A stretch of DNA of 64,000 nucleotides from Ditylenchus dipsaci (Eukaryota > Nematoda > Chromadorea > Rhabditida > Anguinidae), in contig SADC01000146.1 of the NCBI GenBank assembly GCA_004194705.1, positions 248,001-312,000 on the forward strand. Direction: 5' to 3'. Under the pieces are notes generated by a model. The model was given only the letters and a program-made list of their open reading frames with translations, was not told where the DNA came from and made no database searches. The position numbers were made by a program, and so were the translations under genes. Of the stretch, positions 52,982-62,447 are shown in pieces; positions within the stretch are counted from its first letter, which is position 1; every line of letters starts with the position of its first letter.

Positions 52982-53580
52982 TTTTGCAACAACCCGACCA
53001 AATTTTTATAAAAGATGCAAACAAGGCAATAAGCAACGTTTACGATGCTCCTAAATTAGAGCTGGATAAGGTACTTTTGTTTTTACAAAATGTAGGATAA
53101 AGTTAGCTGTGTTCAGTCAAATCAATCATCAGATACCTATTTTGGTCTATCGGAGTTTTTTTGTACAGATGGTATTATGGCAAAAATCCTGTATTAAATT
53201 GGAATAAAGCTAATCCTGCAAGTGCTATTTCGGCAAGTTTACAACTTTACATTTGCCAATTTATTTACCAAAAAATTTAGGCAACTCAGTTTCCAAACAG
53301 CACAGAGGGAGAATTTCAAAGAGCTATTTTAGAAATTGAAAGGCCAGAAAACAAAAAATAACAAATAAAAAACACAAAAATAAAAGTAAACATCATGCAG
53401 TAAAAATATAAAAACTAGTCAATCAAAAATGACAAATTAAATGAAGAAGAATTACAACAAGTAATTAGCACTTTGCTGCTTTTTGATGCTTCTGAAAGAG
53501 CACAAGGGATTGATTTAAGTTGCCAGTTTTTAGGTAATGAGTATATTGTAGATTACGAAGAGAATGAATTAAAGGTATGC
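52982..53580 (+). pseudogene. Kinase-like gene fragment C
   Basis: Exon-like pieces with GT/AG borders. LQQPDQIFIKDANKAISNVY followed by DAPKLELDK and a GT lies at 52982-53070. YFGLSEFF and GKNPVLNWNKANPASAISA are in different frames (53140-53235). ATQFPNSTEGEFQRAILEIE follows AG 53280. The last piece is EELQQVISTLLLFDASERAQ (53443-53575). 'PDQIFI.DAN.A...VYDA' recalls subdomains VIb-VII, and 'LISxLLxFDxxER' recalls subdomain XI. The DFG and HRD motifs are not present in canonical form. Breaks are frequent. Assignment is tentative. Confidence 0.35.
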
Positions 53581-53650
53581 TTTTATTATATAATACTATA
53601 TCACGGCTGTTTAAAACGCTGAGAATGTTTGCACTAGCTCGTTAGACAGC

Positions 53651-53909
53651 TACCGTATTTCCTCTAATAAGCGTTCCCGCTCTAATAAGTGCCCCCCCTC
53701 GACTTTGAGGGTCTGGATCTCAGTGTAGAAGCAATATTTTGCAAAGCTGTTTGATACGCTTTTTTTAAATCCCACAAGCTCTACCGATTCCACTTTTTAG
53801 ATTTTGGTTGAGCCCCCCTTTATATCTCGAAATCGAATTCCAAATTTTCCGATTTTCGGTGGTTTGAAAAATAAGCGCTCCGGGGCGCTTATTAGAGGAA
53901 ATACGTAAT
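53651..53909. mobile_element. CCGTATTTCC-family MITE, full copy
   Basis: TACCGTATTTCCTCTAATAA at the left and GCTTATTAGAGGAAATACG-TA at the right. The interior has the conserved 'CTCAGTGTAGAAGCAATATT' and 'CACTTTTTAGATTTTGGTTG' parts, in the same order as other copies. Confidence 0.75.
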
Positions 53910-54090
53910 CTTCAAATATGGCGTTAGGCGAATTCATCAACACCGAATTCATCAACACGCGAATTCATCAACACCGATTCATCAACACGCGAATTCATCA
54001 ACACCGAATTCATCAACACAATTTGTCTTGCCACGAAATTTTAGTTTTTTGAAATCCGCTGTGTCCGTAGCATATGCAGGGATTTTTGTA

Positions 54091-54209
54091 CAGTTGAACC
54101 TGGCCATAGTGCACACCCGCTATAGTGCGCATTTCGCTATAGTGCGTCTTTCTTTACAGTGTGCACTTTGCCCAGTCCCGAGTGTGCGCACTATAGTCAG
54201 GTTCAACTG
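54091..54209. mobile_element. pogo/Tigger-type MITE nested in the MULE-like element
   Basis: CAGTTGAACCTGGCCATAGT at the left and its inverse ACTATAGTCAGGTTCAACTG at the right, with TA before the left end. The interior is CGCTATAGTGCGCATTTCGC. It has the typical Tigger end CAGTTGAACC. Confidence 0.75.
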
Positions 54210-54276
54210 TTAATCATGTAAACATTTTTGAGAATCCATTAACTTGTATAATTTACATGACAATGTTTAGGCAAAC

Positions 54277-55045
54277 ATGAACTTCGAGCTGCTAATTTCC
54301 GAAAGAAACAGGCCAATGCTAAAGAATATTGGTGACATCTCTACTGGAAGATACTTTCAAGAGGAAACGGACATATTGGAGATGCACCTTCTTCCAAACA
54401 GGCTGGACGGAACATCAAACACACAAATGTGGAGGTTACGAACCCTTACTTTCTTTCAAGCCAACGACTTAACGTTGCCAAAGGCAAGTCAATTCTCCAT
54501 TTCATGGTTGTAAAACTAGGTCATGTTAAGATTCATGCCTTTGTTTCATTCTTCTGCCTGGAACTTGCTAAGAAAGGACCACAATATGTGCTTTATTGGA
54601 CGATAAATGCGGGTCTCTTCGAGTATGAACTTTTTCTTGTACCGATCCACACGACAGCGCGTGAACTTTTTTTTATAACCGAATAAGTCAAATAAGAAAA
54701 GTTTAGGTCGTTTCTCAATGAATGCGCCACAGAAAAAGGGAATTATGAAGAGAATCCTTCAAAGTGGATTGGTTTCTGCCCAAAGGTAAAACTAAGTTTG
54801 TGTGCTTGTTAGGTAGATCTTATTTTGCAAATATTCCGGTTCAAAACAACACTTTTGATTGTGGCGCCTTTGTGTGCAAGTTCGCAGAACGCTTGTCAAG
54901 TAAAGTTCCGAATTTTTCGCCAGAACAGATGCGAATGATCCGAATCGAGGTCGAAAAAGGAATTAGAAGTGGATCAGTTAAAATGTTATTGTTCACCTTA
55001 TTTGTTTACCGTACTTTATCTTACAATTGTTTAGTAAATAAATAA
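54277..55045 (+). pseudogene. Ulp1/SENP-type cysteine protease (C48), incomplete
   Basis: C48 proteases cleave SUMO-type ubiquitin-like proteins. Exon 1 (54277-54483) ends at an AAG/GCAAGT donor; a GC-AG intron (54484-54530) keeps phase. Exon 2 reads IHAFVSFFCLELAKKGPQYV and WTINAGLFEYELFLVPIH, the region up to the family's 'P(I/V)H...HW'. The HW dyad is not found (TTAREL follows instead). Exon 3 (54707-54785) reads SFLNECATEKGNYEENPSKW. Exon 4 reads IPVQNNTFDCGAFVCKFAER with the conserved Gln and catalytic Cys, then FSPEQMRMIRIEVEKGI. The His-Asp part is missing or frame-broken, so activity is doubtful. Confidence 0.65.
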
Positions 55046-55989
55046 ATATGATTTGAAGGCTGACTACTGACGCATAGGATTTTCATTAACCCCAAATCTT
55101 GAATCCAACTCAAGTTTTTAAATTCTCGATCTTCAGATATTTCCATGCACCTAATCATCTGAGCATTGGGTACTACTACACAGGCACTTCAACCTGAGTA
55201 CTATTCCAATTTTTAGAATAGTGTACCGATACCTAGATACAATTACCTGAGCACCACCTAGACACTTAGGGCACGATACTCCAAAACTGGGTTCGTGCAA
55301 ATCAAATCGCTGTTGAGCATTATCAAACCGTGTTCAATAACGATTCTATACAATCTGCACGCCTATCACTGTGCAATTTTATTGAAATACTTTTATTCGT
55401 TTATTATTTTTTATTCTACCACCACAATTTGCACCTGTAAGCTCAAAATTTTGAAGAGGAATTCAACCGCGGGAGAATTTACCAGAAGAGGAATTTACCG
55501 CGAGAAATTTTACAGCGGGCGGAATTCACATCGGAGGATTTACAACGGGCAGAATTTACCGCTGCCCGATGCAAGGAAAAGGATTTGCGATTTTAAGATC
55601 CTAAAATTCGTGCCAAGACAAATTGTGTTGATGAATTCGGTGTTGATGAATTCGCGTGTGATGAATTCGCGTGTTGATGAATTCGGTGTTGATGAATTCG
55701 GTGTTGATGAATTCGGCGCCACCCTTCAAATATAAATCTTACAAAGACTAAAGTCAGCGAAGTAAATTCCTTGGTCTCTTTTATTGTTTTGTCACTTTTT
55801 AACCCCTTGCTGAGTTTTTTTGCTTTTCTTCTTCAAACCGGGTGGATTTTTTTGTCAAGAGAATATCCTGTTACAAGAAAAAAATTGGAAAATTTTCGAC
55901 CGCTAAATCATCTCCCCACCGTTGGAACGACCTAAAACTAAATTAGTTAAATCGTTAAATTTTTTATTTTTCAGCATAAGCTAGTTTGT

Positions 55990-56160
55990 TATAAATGATA
56001 GCTTTTATTCGAGTGAAGCAAGTAGATATGTCGACACAGACTCCTTTTTCACAAGTAAATATGGTTTTCCGAAATATCTTAAGAATGATGATGCTGTCAC
56101 CTTTGAATTTATGCTTTGGAATTTACGTGAAAATTTAGAGGTCGTTTTAAGGTAGTGGTT
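55990..56160 (+). pseudogene. AT-rich exon-like fragment
   Basis: Open stretch reading SSEASRYVDTDSFFTSKYGF then PKYLKNDDAVTFEFMLWNLR, stopping at TAG 56156. It looks protein-like by residue use. It lies between kinase-like fragments C and D but has no recognised motif. Confidence 0.2.
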
Positions 56161-56195
56161 TATTTTAAACAAAATACGTAATTAAATTATTAATA

Positions 56196-56618
56196 CAGTC
56201 AACCCTCGGTATAACGGCCCCACCTCAAGTTCGTTCCCGCCTAGGGTCCGACACTTTTTGTCCTGATTTTTAATAGTTTTACGAGTTGTTTTTTGGCTAG
56301 TCCAGTCCTAAATATCGTAAGGATTTCAATTTTGCCGATCGTTTTTCAAATAAAAAATATTTTGTCGAAAAGATCCGCGGGTATTCGATATAACGGCCCT
56401 CTAATCTTAAAATAGGGGCTGTTATATCGAATGCCCGCGGATCTTTTCGGTAAAATTATTATTTTTATTTGAAGACGATCGGCAAAATCGAAATCCTTGC
56501 GATATTTAGGACTGGACTAGCCAAAGACAACTCGTAAAACAATTAAAAATCAGGACAAAGAAGTGTCGGACCCTAGGCGGAACGAACTAGAGTGGGGGCG
56601 TTATACCGAGGGTGACTG
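56196..56618. mobile_element. pogo-like palindromic MITE
   Basis: CAGTCAACCCTCGGTATAAC at the left after TA, and its inverse GTTATACCGAGGGTGACTG at the right. The arms mirror each other over about 200 bp (TAGGGTCCGACACTTTTTGT; GAAAAGATCCGCGGG). No coding capacity. A worn relative lies at 61660-61835. Confidence 0.7.
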
Positions 56619-56649
56619 CATATAAAAGTTGAAAAACCTCGGCACTATC

Positions 56650-56850
56650 CAACAAAGGGTTTTTCGCCTTGGTCCCACTCTAATTATTTAGGTTTACGCA
56701 AGGGTAGGCCAGAGTATGTTGAGACGTGCTCAAACATGAGTATAATATATCTTTTAGTCCATCCCAACATAATTACGCTGGCATACCCTGCTCCTAAGCC
56801 TGAAAATAAACAAAAAAAACCACAGAGAGGATCAAGGCAAAAAACCCCCT
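56650..56850. repeat. Palindrome with AGGGTAGGCCAG and GCCTTGGTCC modules
   Basis: GTTTTTCGCCTTGGTCCCAC at the left and AGAGGATCAAGGCAAAAAAC at the right. Inside, AAGGGTAGGCCAGAGTATGT is mirrored by TACGCTGGCATACCCTG. Both dispersed modules thus occur in one element. Confidence 0.6.
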
Positions 56851-57055
56851 ACCTCTATAGCTGAATTTTAATCCTTTAAAAAAGAGAACAATCATTCCAC
56901 TCGAGATGTTACATTACACTTGTATTTTACGCAGTTTATAGATTCCGCAATTGCTGTGCTTATCAAGTTTTATGGTCCTTAATATTTTCTGCGTAACTTT
57001 GTTTTCTGAAAAATAGTGGGTTTAAGTTACATAAAACATATCGGTGGATGGGAAG

Positions 57056-57421
57056 TAGAGTTGGCTCGGAGTCGATATTTTGGACCGGAACCGGAATTTG
57101 AGTTTTGCTAAAACCGGAGCGGAATCGGAACCGGAATTTCACTTTTGCCGAAACCAAAGCCGGAGCCGAAAAAAAGAAGTTTTGGAAAAATCGTTGCCGG
57201 TTTACATGATTTTGGTTATTCTGATATTAAACACCGAAAATTAGTTCAAAAGTGAAAATTAGCGTTAGAAATCACCAATCAAGAGCAAAATTATGATAGA
57301 GTGGGTTTGGTATTGATATTTGGACCGGAATTTCCGTTCTGCGAAAAACCGGACCCGGAATTACATATTTTTCGCTACCGGAACCGGAATCTAAAAAAGG
57401 CCAAAATGCGGCCCAACTCTA
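57056..57421. mobile_element. hAT-type MITE, CCGGAACCGG motif (366 bp)
   Basis: TAGAGTTGGCTCGG at the left and GCGGCCCAACTCTA at the right. The flanks ATGGGAAG and ATGGAAGT differ only by one G. Many GGAACCGGAATT units. Sister of 21772-22150. Confidence 0.7.
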
Positions 57422-57655
57422 ATGGAAGTACACGGCAGTAGAGTCAGAAATTATGTTTTATTAAAATTGGCGCCTTTTTTAAATGAAAATTGAACCTTGG
57501 CCACTTTTATAACCACATTGAGCGCTCTTTCACATGGTAAAATTTCTATTTTTTGATATGAAATTTAAAGTAGGTTTGAGAGCCATAATTCTTGAAAAGT
57601 ATGATGTTCAAAAAATGATTTTTATGCACTTTCCTATCTATTTTTTTAAATTTAA

Positions 57656-58251
57656 GGGGGAGGAACTTTATATACGCATCGCCTAGTGTCTAAGGTTCAA
57701 GTCTCCTTGAGTGCATAACTTATTATTTTTTATTAAGTTCACTGACTTCTAGGGCCAAAAAATATCGAGAAATCGATTGGAATTATTTTTATCACTGCTT
57801 CACTGTCAGCAAATGCACTAATTTTGGGATTTCATGGAATGCCAGCCCTGTGTAACATGACATGGAATTGGACATTGCTAAATGTTTTGTTCAATTATAG
57901 CTCTAATTAAATAATGCTTTTTCTCTATATGATAGTTCAAATGAAAGCCTAGAGTCATGGCGACATTTTAGTGTATGAAACATGTGACTTGTAGAAAAAA
58001 GTCAGAAAATATTAACCAAACCAGTCAAAGAAAAACCCCAAAACCCATCGATTTCGGAAATTTTGCCTATTTTAGCCTACTAATAATCTCTTGTTACAGT
58101 GAAACATCTCCCTAATAATTTTGTTGCATAGCTGAGAGTGTGAGAAATCATTTTGACACCAAATTGTAAATTAAAGAAGGTAAAAATAAGGTTTGCGCCC
58201 AGTAGTAGTCGAACCTGTGACTTAGGCGATGCGTATATAAAATTTCCTCCC
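57656..58251. mobile_element. TIR element with tRNA-like B box in its ends, copy 2
   Basis: The left end GGGGGAGGAACTTTATATAC followed by GCATCGCCTAGTGTCTAAGG and TTCAAGTCTCC contains AGGTTCAAGTC. The right end, read inward, is GGGAGGAAATTTTATATACG followed by GCATCGCC and GGTTCGACTAC. Both ends therefore carry a B-box-like sequence in the same relation to the terminus. No protein is encoded. Confidence 0.65.
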
Positions 58252-58956
58252 GCTTAAAGAAAATATACAGGCGTGTAATATGCCATCTGAAAATTCTTTT
58301 TTTTTACTATACAAAAGTGATACTTCGACCATTTTTTGATTTTTAAAAATTCCAAGTGGGAGAATAAATCGGGTTTTTTAAGAAATTCTGCACCGTCCGG
58401 CTCTCAATGTTAAAATGTTAACCATAAACCAGTGCAGGGTTTAAATTTTTGCCGCATGGTTACAATAAAATAACTCTAATTCTACCAATCTTAATATTTC
58501 AAAATATTTAGCTAAATCCTAGTGTACTAGACATTAAATTAGGGCAAGAGTCGTTAGGACGTGGAAAATACTGGGTAGCACAACCTGCTGAAAATATGAC
58601 AGTCAAAATAATAGATATTTTCACATGTTGAAAGAAAATAAAAACTCTCTCGACGTCTATGGCAAGAATATACCAAGAGATACGAACCTTTATTGAGCTT
58701 CAACCAGAGCTGAGTTCTAGTGTGCTTGGATCAAACAGAGTCGCTAAATTTCATGGCTTTGATTGGGCAAGTTAAATTTATTATCATCACAATTTACAGC
58801 AAAGCTTGGCTTTTGTTAAATAAAGCGAAGTCATCATAAATATAATTTTTAAATAAGCTTTGCTTAAGTGGACTATTTTTGGGTAATTTATGAAATGCCC
58901 AATAAATTCCAACTAAATTTAACATCAACCAATATTATATTTTAGTCATTTATTTA

Positions 58957-59170
58957 CCGTATTTTATCTATTAAGTGCCGCTCTTAACAAATCACCACCC
59001 ATGTGAAACCCATATCTCAGCCTAGAGAAAATATCTGGAAATATGTTCACCGTGTTTTCTTAAATACCGCGAGCTTTCCTGATTCCACTTCTTAGATTTT
59101 GGTTGAGTACCCGAAAAATCTCAAGATTTTTCACGGGTTGAACAATAACTCCCCGGGTTTTCATAGAGAA
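58957..59170. mobile_element. CCGTATTTTA-type MITE in kinase-like locus D
   Basis: TACCGTATTTTATCTATTAA at the left with the family interior (CATATCTCAGCCTAGAGAAA, CCACTTCTTAGATTTTGGTT). The right end is worn (TTTTCATAGAGAAAACATAG). Confidence 0.55.
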
Positions 59171-59872
59171 AACATAGTATTATTTTACATTTATGGTAAA
59201 TAAAATTTAGACCAACGAAAAAATCTTCATTTCATGGAAGATGTAATAGACGTTAAAACAGGATAAACATTCAACCTACAAAGAAAAAAGTTACAAAACT
59301 TCTTGACGAGCACACTGCTCGTCAATTTCTCGCAGAGATGGTTCAAGCATTAACTTACTCACACCACAAAATATATTTTTAACAACTTAAAGCTCGAAAG
59401 TTTTTGGCTAACAAAAGATGGACAGCATATTAAACTTGCTGACTTCGGAGATTATGACAAGATTGACGATAAAGCTGTGGAAACTTATACCATGAAAAAC
59501 GAGTGAAGTTTCTTTATCAGAATTGTTAGAGCAAGAAAAACAAAATAATTTCTCCACAACATCAAATAAACAAGTAAGGTATTAGATAAAAATGTAATTT
59601 TTATATTTTATGTTTAGCTTGCTGCTGCAGATTGGAATAGACTTGGTAAAATTGCTTGTCAGCTCTTTTTCAATACTACACCAAGCAAAACGGACGAAGA
59701 TTTTTTAAAAGTAAAGCTAAGTTTAACAACAAAATTGCTGAATTTTTCAAAATTTCCCGCACTTTTTTTTAAAGCAGCTGGTTAGGGATTAAATGAATTT
59801 TCGAAAAAAATCCAATATTTGATGTAGCCCTGAATCTCCTCTCAATACAGTGTATTGATACAGTGTTACAGT

Positions 59873-60052
59873 CAGGGTTCGCAGATGAAAAAACGGAAAA
59901 TCAGGATTTTGGACAAAAAATCTCTAAAAATCAGGATTTTGAACAAAAAAGTCTCCAAAAATCAGGTAATCCTGATTTTGGCGATCGAAAATCAGGATTT
60001 TAATTGAAAAAATCAGGAAATTCCTGATAAATCAGGACATCTGCGAACCCTG
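59873..60052. mobile_element. hAT-type MITE with 8-bp TSD (180 bp)
   Basis: CAGGGTTCGCAGATG at the left and CATCTGCGAACCCTG at the right, a perfect 15-bp inverted pair. Identical GTTACAGT flanks (59865-59872, 60053-60060). The interior repeats AAAATCAGGATTTT. The CAGGGTT end is classic hAT. Confidence 0.85.
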
Positions 60053-60149
60053 GTTACAGTGTATTTTAATTTAATGTTTTTAATTTGTAAAGAAAGAAAC
60101 ACCCAGAAAAATCTTGGTGAGTATTTTTGAACAAAAGTAAAAGCAAGTT

Positions 60150-60339
60150 TACCGTATATCTTCTAATAAGGACCCATGGGCCTTATTAGAAGGTGGGTCT
60201 TATTAGAATATGCCTTTCCGGCCTTGTTAGGCCTTTTTCGAGATGGGGCCTTCTTTTTTTAACCCCTCTTTGAAGATGGGGCCTTATTAGAAGGTGCGGT
60301 CTCAATAGAAGGTGGGGCCATATTAGGAGATATACGGTA
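60150..60339. mobile_element. CCGTATATC-type MITE
   Basis: TACCGTATATCTTCTAATAA at the left and GGAGATATACGGTA at the right, both including the target TA. The interior repeats GGGGCCTTATTAGAAGGTG. Confidence 0.7.
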
Positions 60340-60469
60340 TATTAATAACTTTATGCGTGCGAAAAGACATCGGTAAAAACTGTTGTGTAGCGCTGGTTAA
60401 GGGCTTTCTGATTTATATTGCAGATTATTTTCAAATAATCTGCAAAAAAAATGAAAACGGAAGCTTGGT

Positions 60470-60610
60470 TGGTTAGAGATGCGCGAACTCACTTACCTTA
60501 GACACAGTAATCTTCATCAAAATAGCATGTAGAAGCTCTTTTTGCCAAACTCCAGTGATCAAAACGGGGTAGAATAACAAATCCACGTACCCTCTTAGGT
60601 GGTTTACCTT
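60470..60610. mobile_element. GC hairpin family fragment
   Basis: GAGATGCGCGAACTCACTTA followed by CCTTAGACA, then AGCTCTTTTTGCCAAACTCC and AAAACGGGG: the right half of the 12797 / 29832 family, without the GC stem. Confidence 0.5.
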
Positions 60611-60810
60611 GGTCCATCAAGGCGAAAAAGTCAAATGTAGGCCAAAATTTTTTTCCAAATAGAGCATGATTTCTTAATAAGTGAAGGTATTTTTCATAAT
60701 TTTTTATAGACTTTTTATGCCAAACAAGTTATGTGTCTGAAAGAGCAAAGAAATTCATTGAAAATTTGTTCAATCAAGATTCAGTTTCAAAAAAAAATCA
60801 AAGATTTTAA

Positions 60811-61198
60811 AATGATATTTATTTTACTGATTTACTGATCAATCTGACGACGAAAAGAAAAATTTTAAAGCAATAAACTGGGAAAGTTAGTTAAAAAGAA
60901 GTAGCATTGAATGTTATAGCAACTTACAAATATTTATGGCTTTAAAGTTTGTTTTTTTTGTTATATACATGCAGTTTATATGCAAAATACTCAAATAAAT
61001 TTTTACGATTGTGAGTTTCACTTTAGTTTTTAATTTTTTGCATGTTTTTATTTCCTCCTTTTCATTATTCATGTCACATTCCAAATGATCAAGCTTTAAG
61101 TTTTCATTGTCTAAAGCATTCCATATATCAAAAAAAATATATGCGTTGATTCTGATGAAAGACCACTCTCTCAAGTTCTTCCCCTTCGTTTCAAAAAT
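60811..61198. other. No gene seen
   Basis: A+T-rich. A minus-strand open frame (61174-60914) has a Lys/Asn/Glu-rich composition that looks driven by base composition. I cannot support a gene. Confidence 0.4.
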
Positions 61199-61645
61199 GT
61201 TAAGGAGATAGTCCCGACACGAAAGGATTACTCCAAGTTTTGTGTTTTTTTAATATGGTTTTGGAGCCATATTTTGTCCACAGTCCGGTGTTGTAGTCCC
61301 AGACAATCTTGTGCAAAATTAAAAGTTGCTTAGCATCATCAATATCAGAATTCAAAATTCTTTCAAATAATTTCCTAACAATCAAAATTTAACAACAGAC
61401 TGATCAACTTTTCTCGATGGTTTTTCCCCTTTCCCTTTTCCGTTTTAAGGCGTTTTTCGAAAGAATTCAAAAAATTCTGATATTAATGATGCTAACACAA
61501 GTTTTGATTCTGCACAAGTTTGTCCGACATCGCATGACCAAGTTGTCGACAAAATACCGCTCTAAAACCCCATTTAGACAACACAAACGTTGATGAATCC
61601 TTTCATGTCGAGACCATCTCCTTAACAGCTTTCACCCCTCCTTTA
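61199..61645. mobile_element. TTAA-flanked MITE, copy 2
   Basis: TTAAGGAGATAGTCCCGACA at the left (outermost bases lost) and AGCTTTCACCCCTCCTTTAA at the right. The arms GCCATATTTTGTCCAC and TGTCCGACATCGCATG are as in copy 1 at 19132-19593. Confidence 0.65.
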
Positions 61646-61935
61646 AGAGTCACGGTCTCCATGGTAAAGCTGTTGTTCTTTATATAAATGACCGGTAAAA
61701 AGAAAATTCCTTGCAAAAATTGGGACTAGGCGATCCGAAAACAATTGGCGAAAGACTTCAAAATTTAGGGTGAAAAGTGTCGCACCTCATGCGGGAAAGA
61801 ACTTTTGGGTGGTCGTTACATTTCGCGACTCTTTCTCATTTCCTCTCTCTTTTATTTTGCTCTCTTTTTTTTTTTTATTTTCTCTTTTATTTTATCTTTA
61901 CAATAAGTGACCAATTTTTTGCAAGCAGTTGCCTT

Positions 61936-62177
61936 CAGTGATGTATTTTCGTGATTTTTTGCTCGGGCTCTGAAATCTTAGTTTAAAAAATGTGCTCCAG
62001 CCCTCGCTCCGGGCACTCAGCTTGAAAAATACGCTCCGGCTCTGGCTCTGAAATCTTATTTGAAAAACACGCTCCGGCTTTTGCTTTGGGCGCTCAACTT
62101 AAAAAAAGCTCGTGCTCTGCCTCTTGCTCGGAGCCAGAGCAGAGCAAGAGCTAGGGCCGGAGAATTGTACATCTGTG
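61936..62177. mobile_element. hAT-like MITE with GCTCCGGCTC motifs
   Basis: CAGTGATGTATTTTCG at the left and GTACATCTGTG at the right are inverted. The flanks GTTGCCTT and ATTGCATT share 6 of 8 bases. The interior is a run of GCTCCGGCTCTGGCTCTG motifs. Sister of 1-114. Confidence 0.6.
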
Positions 62178-62302
62178 ATTGCATTAAAGGCAAAAAATAT
62201 CCAAATAAGTGTCATAATTGCAAAAATATCGTATAAAATGCCCATTATTCCTTTTTAAAATAGCAAAAGTGGCAAAATATTTGAAAAGTGGTTAAATGGC
62301 TA

Positions 62303-62447
62303 CAGTGGAACCTCGATATAACATACTCCCGATATAACATACGTCTAGAGTCGGTCCCTTCAATAATAAACTGCATTAAATTAACCCTCGATATAACATA
62401 CCTCTAGAGTCGGTCCAAATCGGGTATGTTATAACGAGGTTTGACTG
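62303..62447. mobile_element. pogo/Tigger-type MITE, TA-flanked
   Basis: CAGTGGAACCTCGATATAAC at the left and GTTATAACGAGGTTTGACTG at the right, with TA on both sides (62301-62302, 62448-62449). AACCCTCGATATAACATACC is repeated inside. Confidence 0.8.

Larger units (their letters stand above)
53920..55724. mobile_element. MULE-like transposon carrying a Ulp1-type protease
   Basis: Inverted ends of about 100 bp are made of four to five GAATTCATCAACACC units followed by CAATTTGTCTTG-CCACGAAATTTTAG. They are flanked by TTCAAATAT (9 bp; 10 with the shared C) at 53911-53919 and 55725-55733. A 9-bp duplication and motif-rich long ends are MULE-like; plant KI-MULEs also carry Ulp1 genes. Inside: a nested pogo MITE and the protease gene. 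No MULE transposase is seen. The stretch 55046-55600 has no gene. Confidence 0.75.
58512..60810 (+). pseudogene. Kinase-like gene fragment D (most complete)
   Basis: Piece 1 (58512-58770) reads LGQESLGRGKYWVAQPAENM (glycine-rich loop), TVKIIDI (candidate ATP-binding Lys), an in-frame TGA at 58629, then YQEIRTFIELQPELSS and VAKFHGFDW. Piece 2 (59225-59575): LHFMEDVIDVKTG, KKVTKLLDEHTARQFLAEMV (subdomain VIa), QALTYSHHK, then in a shifted frame FNNLKLESFWLTKDGQHIKL and ADFG. Piece 3 (59618-59710): AAADWNRLGKIACQLFFNTT (subdomain IX). Piece 4 (60710-60810): SYVSERAKKFIENLFNQDS (X-XI). All subdomains are in kinase order. HRD is replaced by FNN, while DFG is kept. Introns hold a hAT MITE and two CCGTATTT-type MITEs. 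Several frame breaks make it a pseudogene or a badly sequenced pseudokinase. Confidence 0.55.

Noticed and set aside
55295..55735. Open frame of 146 codons ending in repeated VDEFG
   Set aside because: The tail is the GAATTCATCAACACC terminal array of the MULE-like element; the front has no protein character.
61861..61920. CT-rich tract
   Set aside because: Simple low-complexity sequence; no splice-acceptor or promoter context to support a function.
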